Assembly (NCBI RefSeq): GCF_000426725.1
Contig: NZ_AUFX01000003.1
Coordinates: 124,001-188,000, forward strand
Direction: 5' to 3'
From: Sporocytophaga myxococcoides DSM 11118
GTDB lineage: Bacteria > Bacteroidota > Bacteroidia > Cytophagales > Cytophagaceae
DNA: 64,000 nucleotides
The number at the start of each line of letters is the position of its first letter. Within the stretch, counting starts at the first letter, position 1. The notes below the pieces were generated by a model, which worked only from the letters and a program-made list of their open reading frames with translations, did no database searches and had not been told where the DNA came from. Shown one piece after another: positions 61,544 to 64,000 of this stretch. The position numbers and the translations under genes were made by a program.

Positions 61544-63334
61544 TTACATTTTTTCAGGTACTTCTATTCCTAATAACTGCATCCCTCTATTGATTATTTT
61601 GGCTACAGCGAAAGAAAATGCTATTCTGAAGGCAAGTGCTTCTTTCTTTTCTTCTGAGAAAATTGATACCGCACCAAAGAAGTGATTATACGCTTTTGCC
61701 AGGTCAAAGATATACTGAGCTATTTCTGATGGAGCATAGTTTTTCGCTGCCTCCTCAATTTTTTCAGGAAACTTTGTCATCAGGATTATAGCCTCTCTTT
61801 CTGATGGTTGCATATTGTCCAGATTTGAAAAAGCTTCTGGTCTGAAATCTACTCCTAATTGTTTTGCCTTCCTTAAAATCGCAGAGATACGAGCGTAAGT
61901 ATATTGAATAAAAGGACCTGTGTGTCCTTGAAATTCAATAGATTCCTCTGGATTGAAAAGCATTCTCTTCTTCGGATCGACTTTTAACAGAAAATACTTT
62001 AGTGCACCAAGACCAAGTTTTTTGTACAAAGCTTGAAGATCTTCCTCACTGAACCCTTCTATTTTACCCAACTCTTTGGTTCTAGCCTCTGCAGTTTCCA
62101 ACATCTCTTTTACCAGATCATCTGCATCTACGACTGTTCCTTCTCTTGATTTCATCTTGCCACTTGGCAGATCTACCATTCCGTAAGAAAGATGATACAC
62201 CCCATCAGCATAAGTTTTACCAAGCTTCTTCAAGATAAGCTTCAATACATTGAAATGATAATCCTGTTCATTTCCTACTACGTAGACAGATTTCTCAGCA
62301 TTGTATTCCTGGAATTTAAGGTCTGCAGTTCCTAAATCCTGAGTTATATAGACAGATGTCCCATCTCCTCTTAACAAGAGCTTCTGGTCCAGTCCATCAG
62401 AAGTTAGGTCAACCCATACAGAGCCATCAGGCTTTTTAAAGAATACCTGTTTTGCAAGGCCTTCTTCCACTATGTTTTTCCCTAAAAGGTAGGTATTCGA
62501 TTCATAATAAAATTTATCAAAAGTAACACCTATCGTTTTGTATGTTGCATTGAAGCCATCATACACCCAACCATTCATTTTTTCCCATAGAGCAACGACT
62601 TCTTTATCTCCTTCTTCCCATTTTAATAAAAGCTCCTGTGCTTGTTTCATTAAAGGAGCCTGCTTCTTTGCCTCTTCTTCTTCTACTCCCAGACCTTTAA
62701 GCCCATCTATTTCCTTCTTATATTCTTTGTCAAAAAGCACGTAATACTTGCCTGCAAGGTGATCACCTTTTAATCCAGAAGTTTGAGGAGTTTCTCCATT
62801 TCCCCACATCTGATAAGCCAACATGGATTTACAAATGTGAATTCCTCTGTCATTAATAAGGTTAGCTTTTACTACATCATATCCGCTGGCTTTAAGTATT
62901 TCAGAGACAGAATAACCAAGGAAATTATTTCTTAAGTGGCCGAGGTGAAGAGGCTTATTTGTATTTGGACTTGAATACTCTACCATTACCCTTTTACCAT
63001 TAGAAGGTAAAACGGCAAAGTCTTCACTTAGAACGCTATTAGAAAAGATTGAAAGCCAGGTTTTATCAGAAATGACAAGATTTAAAAATCCTTTTACAAC
63101 ATTGAAATCAGAAACTTCCTCCAGATTATCCTTTAAAAATTTACCAATTGCCTCGCCTATTTGCTCCGGAGATTTCTTGGTTTTGGAAGTATATGGAAAA
63201 GTTACAAAAGTTAAAGCACCTTCAAATTCTTTCTTGGTCGGTTGCAATTGAATTGATTCTGCCTGATCTTCCAGGCTGAACTGACTTTTCAAAGCTTCTG
63301 ATATTCCTGATTTTATCTTTTTTTCTAAATTCAT
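61544..63334 (-). CDS. argS: Arginyl-tRNA synthetase
   Basis: 596 aa, class I synthetase. The HIGH-type motif is HLGH at 130-133 (KPLHLGHLRNNFLG). The KMSKS position reads KMKSREGTVVD, as usual in ArgS. An N-terminal additional domain and a C-terminal DALR anticodon domain (HTGPFIQYTYARISAILRKA) are present. First gene of the argS-gpx-menA unit. It charges tRNA-Arg. Confidence 0.97.
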   Translation of the reverse strand: MNLEKKIKSGISEALKSQFSLEDQAESIQLQPTKKEFEGALTFVTFPYTSKTKKSPEQIGEAIGKFLKDNLEEVSDFNVVKGFLNLVISDKTWLSIFSNSVLSEDFAVLPSNGKRVMVEYSSPNTNKPLHLGHLRNNFLGYSVSEILKASGYDVVKANLINDRGIHICKSMLAYQMWGNGETPQTSGLKGDHLAGKYYVLFDKEYKKEIDGLKGLGVEEEEAKKQAPLMKQAQELLLKWEEGDKEVVALWEKMNGWVYDGFNATYKTIGVTFDKFYYESNTYLLGKNIVEEGLAKQVFFKKPDGSVWVDLTSDGLDQKLLLRGDGTSVYITQDLGTADLKFQEYNAEKSVYVVGNEQDYHFNVLKLILKKLGKTYADGVYHLSYGMVDLPSGKMKSREGTVVDADDLVKEMLETAEARTKELGKIEGFSEEDLQALYKKLGLGALKYFLLKVDPKKRMLFNPEESIEFQGHTGPFIQYTYARISAILRKAKQLGVDFRPEAFSNLDNMQPSEREAIILMTKFPEKIEEAAKNYAPSEIAQYIFDLAKAYNHFFGAVSIFSEEKKEALAFRIAFSFAVAKIINRGMQLLGIEVPEKM

Positions 63335-63472
63335 TTTAAAGTTATTTTTCAGCCATTGGACGAATTCCGTATTAAGTTTTATTTGTTTGCTTCAATGGCG
63401 TTGCAAAGATTGTAATTTTATAGCAATATTGCACAAATTTTAAACAGCACTATCCGCAATTAAGAACAAATA

Positions 63473-64000
63473 ATGGACAGATACATTGACCTGATTGAAC
63501 AGACATTTTATTTTCCTACAGAAGAGTTTAAAGTAGTTGACAATGATTTGCATTTCAATGAAGTACCTTTAATGGACATAGTAAACAAATATGGTACTCC
63601 TTTAAAATTAACCTTTCTGCCGAAAATCAGCAGTCAGATTCAGAAGGCCAAAAAATTCTTCAATGAAGCAATTGCAAACAATAACTATCAGGGCAATTAT
63701 GTATACTGTTATTGCACCAAATCTTCACACTTCCAGTTTGTTCTTGAAGAAGCTCTGAGAAATGATATCCATATTGAGACCTCAAGTGCTTATGATATTC
63801 CTATTGTAAAGATTCTACATAAAAAAGGCAAAATCAGCAAAGATACTTTTGTAATCTGTAATGGTTATAAAAGACCTGAATACACGCAATATATCAGTGA
63901 TCTGATAAATGAAGGTTTCAAAAACTGTATTCCGATTCTGGATAACCTTGATGAGATCAATGCCTATGATGAACAGGTAACCAATCCATGTTTTGTAGGT
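63473..64000 (+). CDS. speA: Arginine decarboxylase (N-terminal part, truncated by the window)
   Basis: 176 codons are visible from ATG 63473 and the frame runs off the right edge. The product MDRYIDLIEQTFYFPTEEFK continues with YGTPLKLTFLPKISSQI, YVYCYCTKSSHFQFVLEEAL and HIETSSAYDIPIV. This is the start of the PLP barrel of Bacteroidota-type arginine decarboxylase, the first step of polyamine synthesis. The PLP lysine is expected in YCYCTKSS. It is divergent from argS, 138 bp apart. Confidence 0.88.
   Translation, partial: MDRYIDLIEQTFYFPTEEFKVVDNDLHFNEVPLMDIVNKYGTPLKLTFLPKISSQIQKAKKFFNEAIANNNYQGNYVYCYCTKSSHFQFVLEEALRNDIHIETSSAYDIPIVKILHKKGKISKDTFVICNGYKRPEYTQYISDLINEGFKNCIPILDNLDEINAYDEQVTNPCFVG

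Overview
The window looks like chromosomal DNA of a free-living Bacteroidota, probably a member of the Cytophagales close to Cytophaga/Sporocytophaga. The reasons are the AT-rich composition, the near absence of Shine-Dalgarno sequences, promoters of the TTG-N19/20-TAnnTTTG type, very large secreted proteins with SprB-like and Rhs repeats, and the overall gene repertoire (gyrA followed by a TPR gene, menA, a fused nasA, speA). No rRNA, tRNA, CRISPR array, insertion sequence or prophage was seen. The genus is an inference.

Region 1 (1-26037, minus strand) is one tight five-gene block of about 26 kb. In transcription order it encodes a small lipoprotein, an 1841-aa SpvB/Rhs-like protein, a 988-aa secreted protein ending in an Rhs-type module, a 1626-aa secreted protein with a further Rhs-type module, and a giant protein of more than 3968 aa that runs off the left edge. 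The giant protein has two tandem ~460-aa SprB/beta-helix modules, a Cys/Asp-rich spacer, a run of PKD/SprB-like repeats, a YD-repeat cage split by a ~900-aa Asp-box (BNR/YCF48-like) propeller, the conserved Rhs core, and a variable tail that starts like a ParB-type nuclease toxin. I read the block as a TcB/TcC-like polymorphic-toxin assembly distributed over several polypeptides. This is the most interesting part of the window.

Region 2 (26038-40949) is accessory and stress-related: an alkA-ada alkylation-repair pair, a Spy-like periplasmic protein, two oxidoreductases beside an AraC regulator, a DUF5996 protein, and an RND efflux operon (tolC-like, membrane fusion, pump) followed by a small unknown gene and a TetR regulator. 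A 57-aa gene with a consensus -7 box lies upstream of the efflux operon.

Region 3 (40950-48890) is a nitrate-assimilation block: a triple-fusion nitrate reductase, a GapN-type NADPH-generating dehydrogenase, and a degenerate nitrite/sulfite-reductase-like protein ending in rubredoxin. The nasA and gapN promoters share an almost identical 27-bp palindrome (core TAAGTA-N4-TACTTA) just upstream of the same -7 box, so they are probably co-regulated.

Region 4 (48891-64000) is mostly housekeeping: an AlkZ-like glycosylase, a short Smr protein, a degenerate receiver protein, a TPR protein, gyrA, a GyrI-like protein, an HPP membrane protein, fabG-like, an argS-gpx-menA operon and a divergent speA. 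Inside it is a complete SAM-I riboswitch with its own promoter. It controls only a 42-aa Cys-Cys-Cys peptide and a 78-aa ORF before a strong terminator, with no methionine gene attached.
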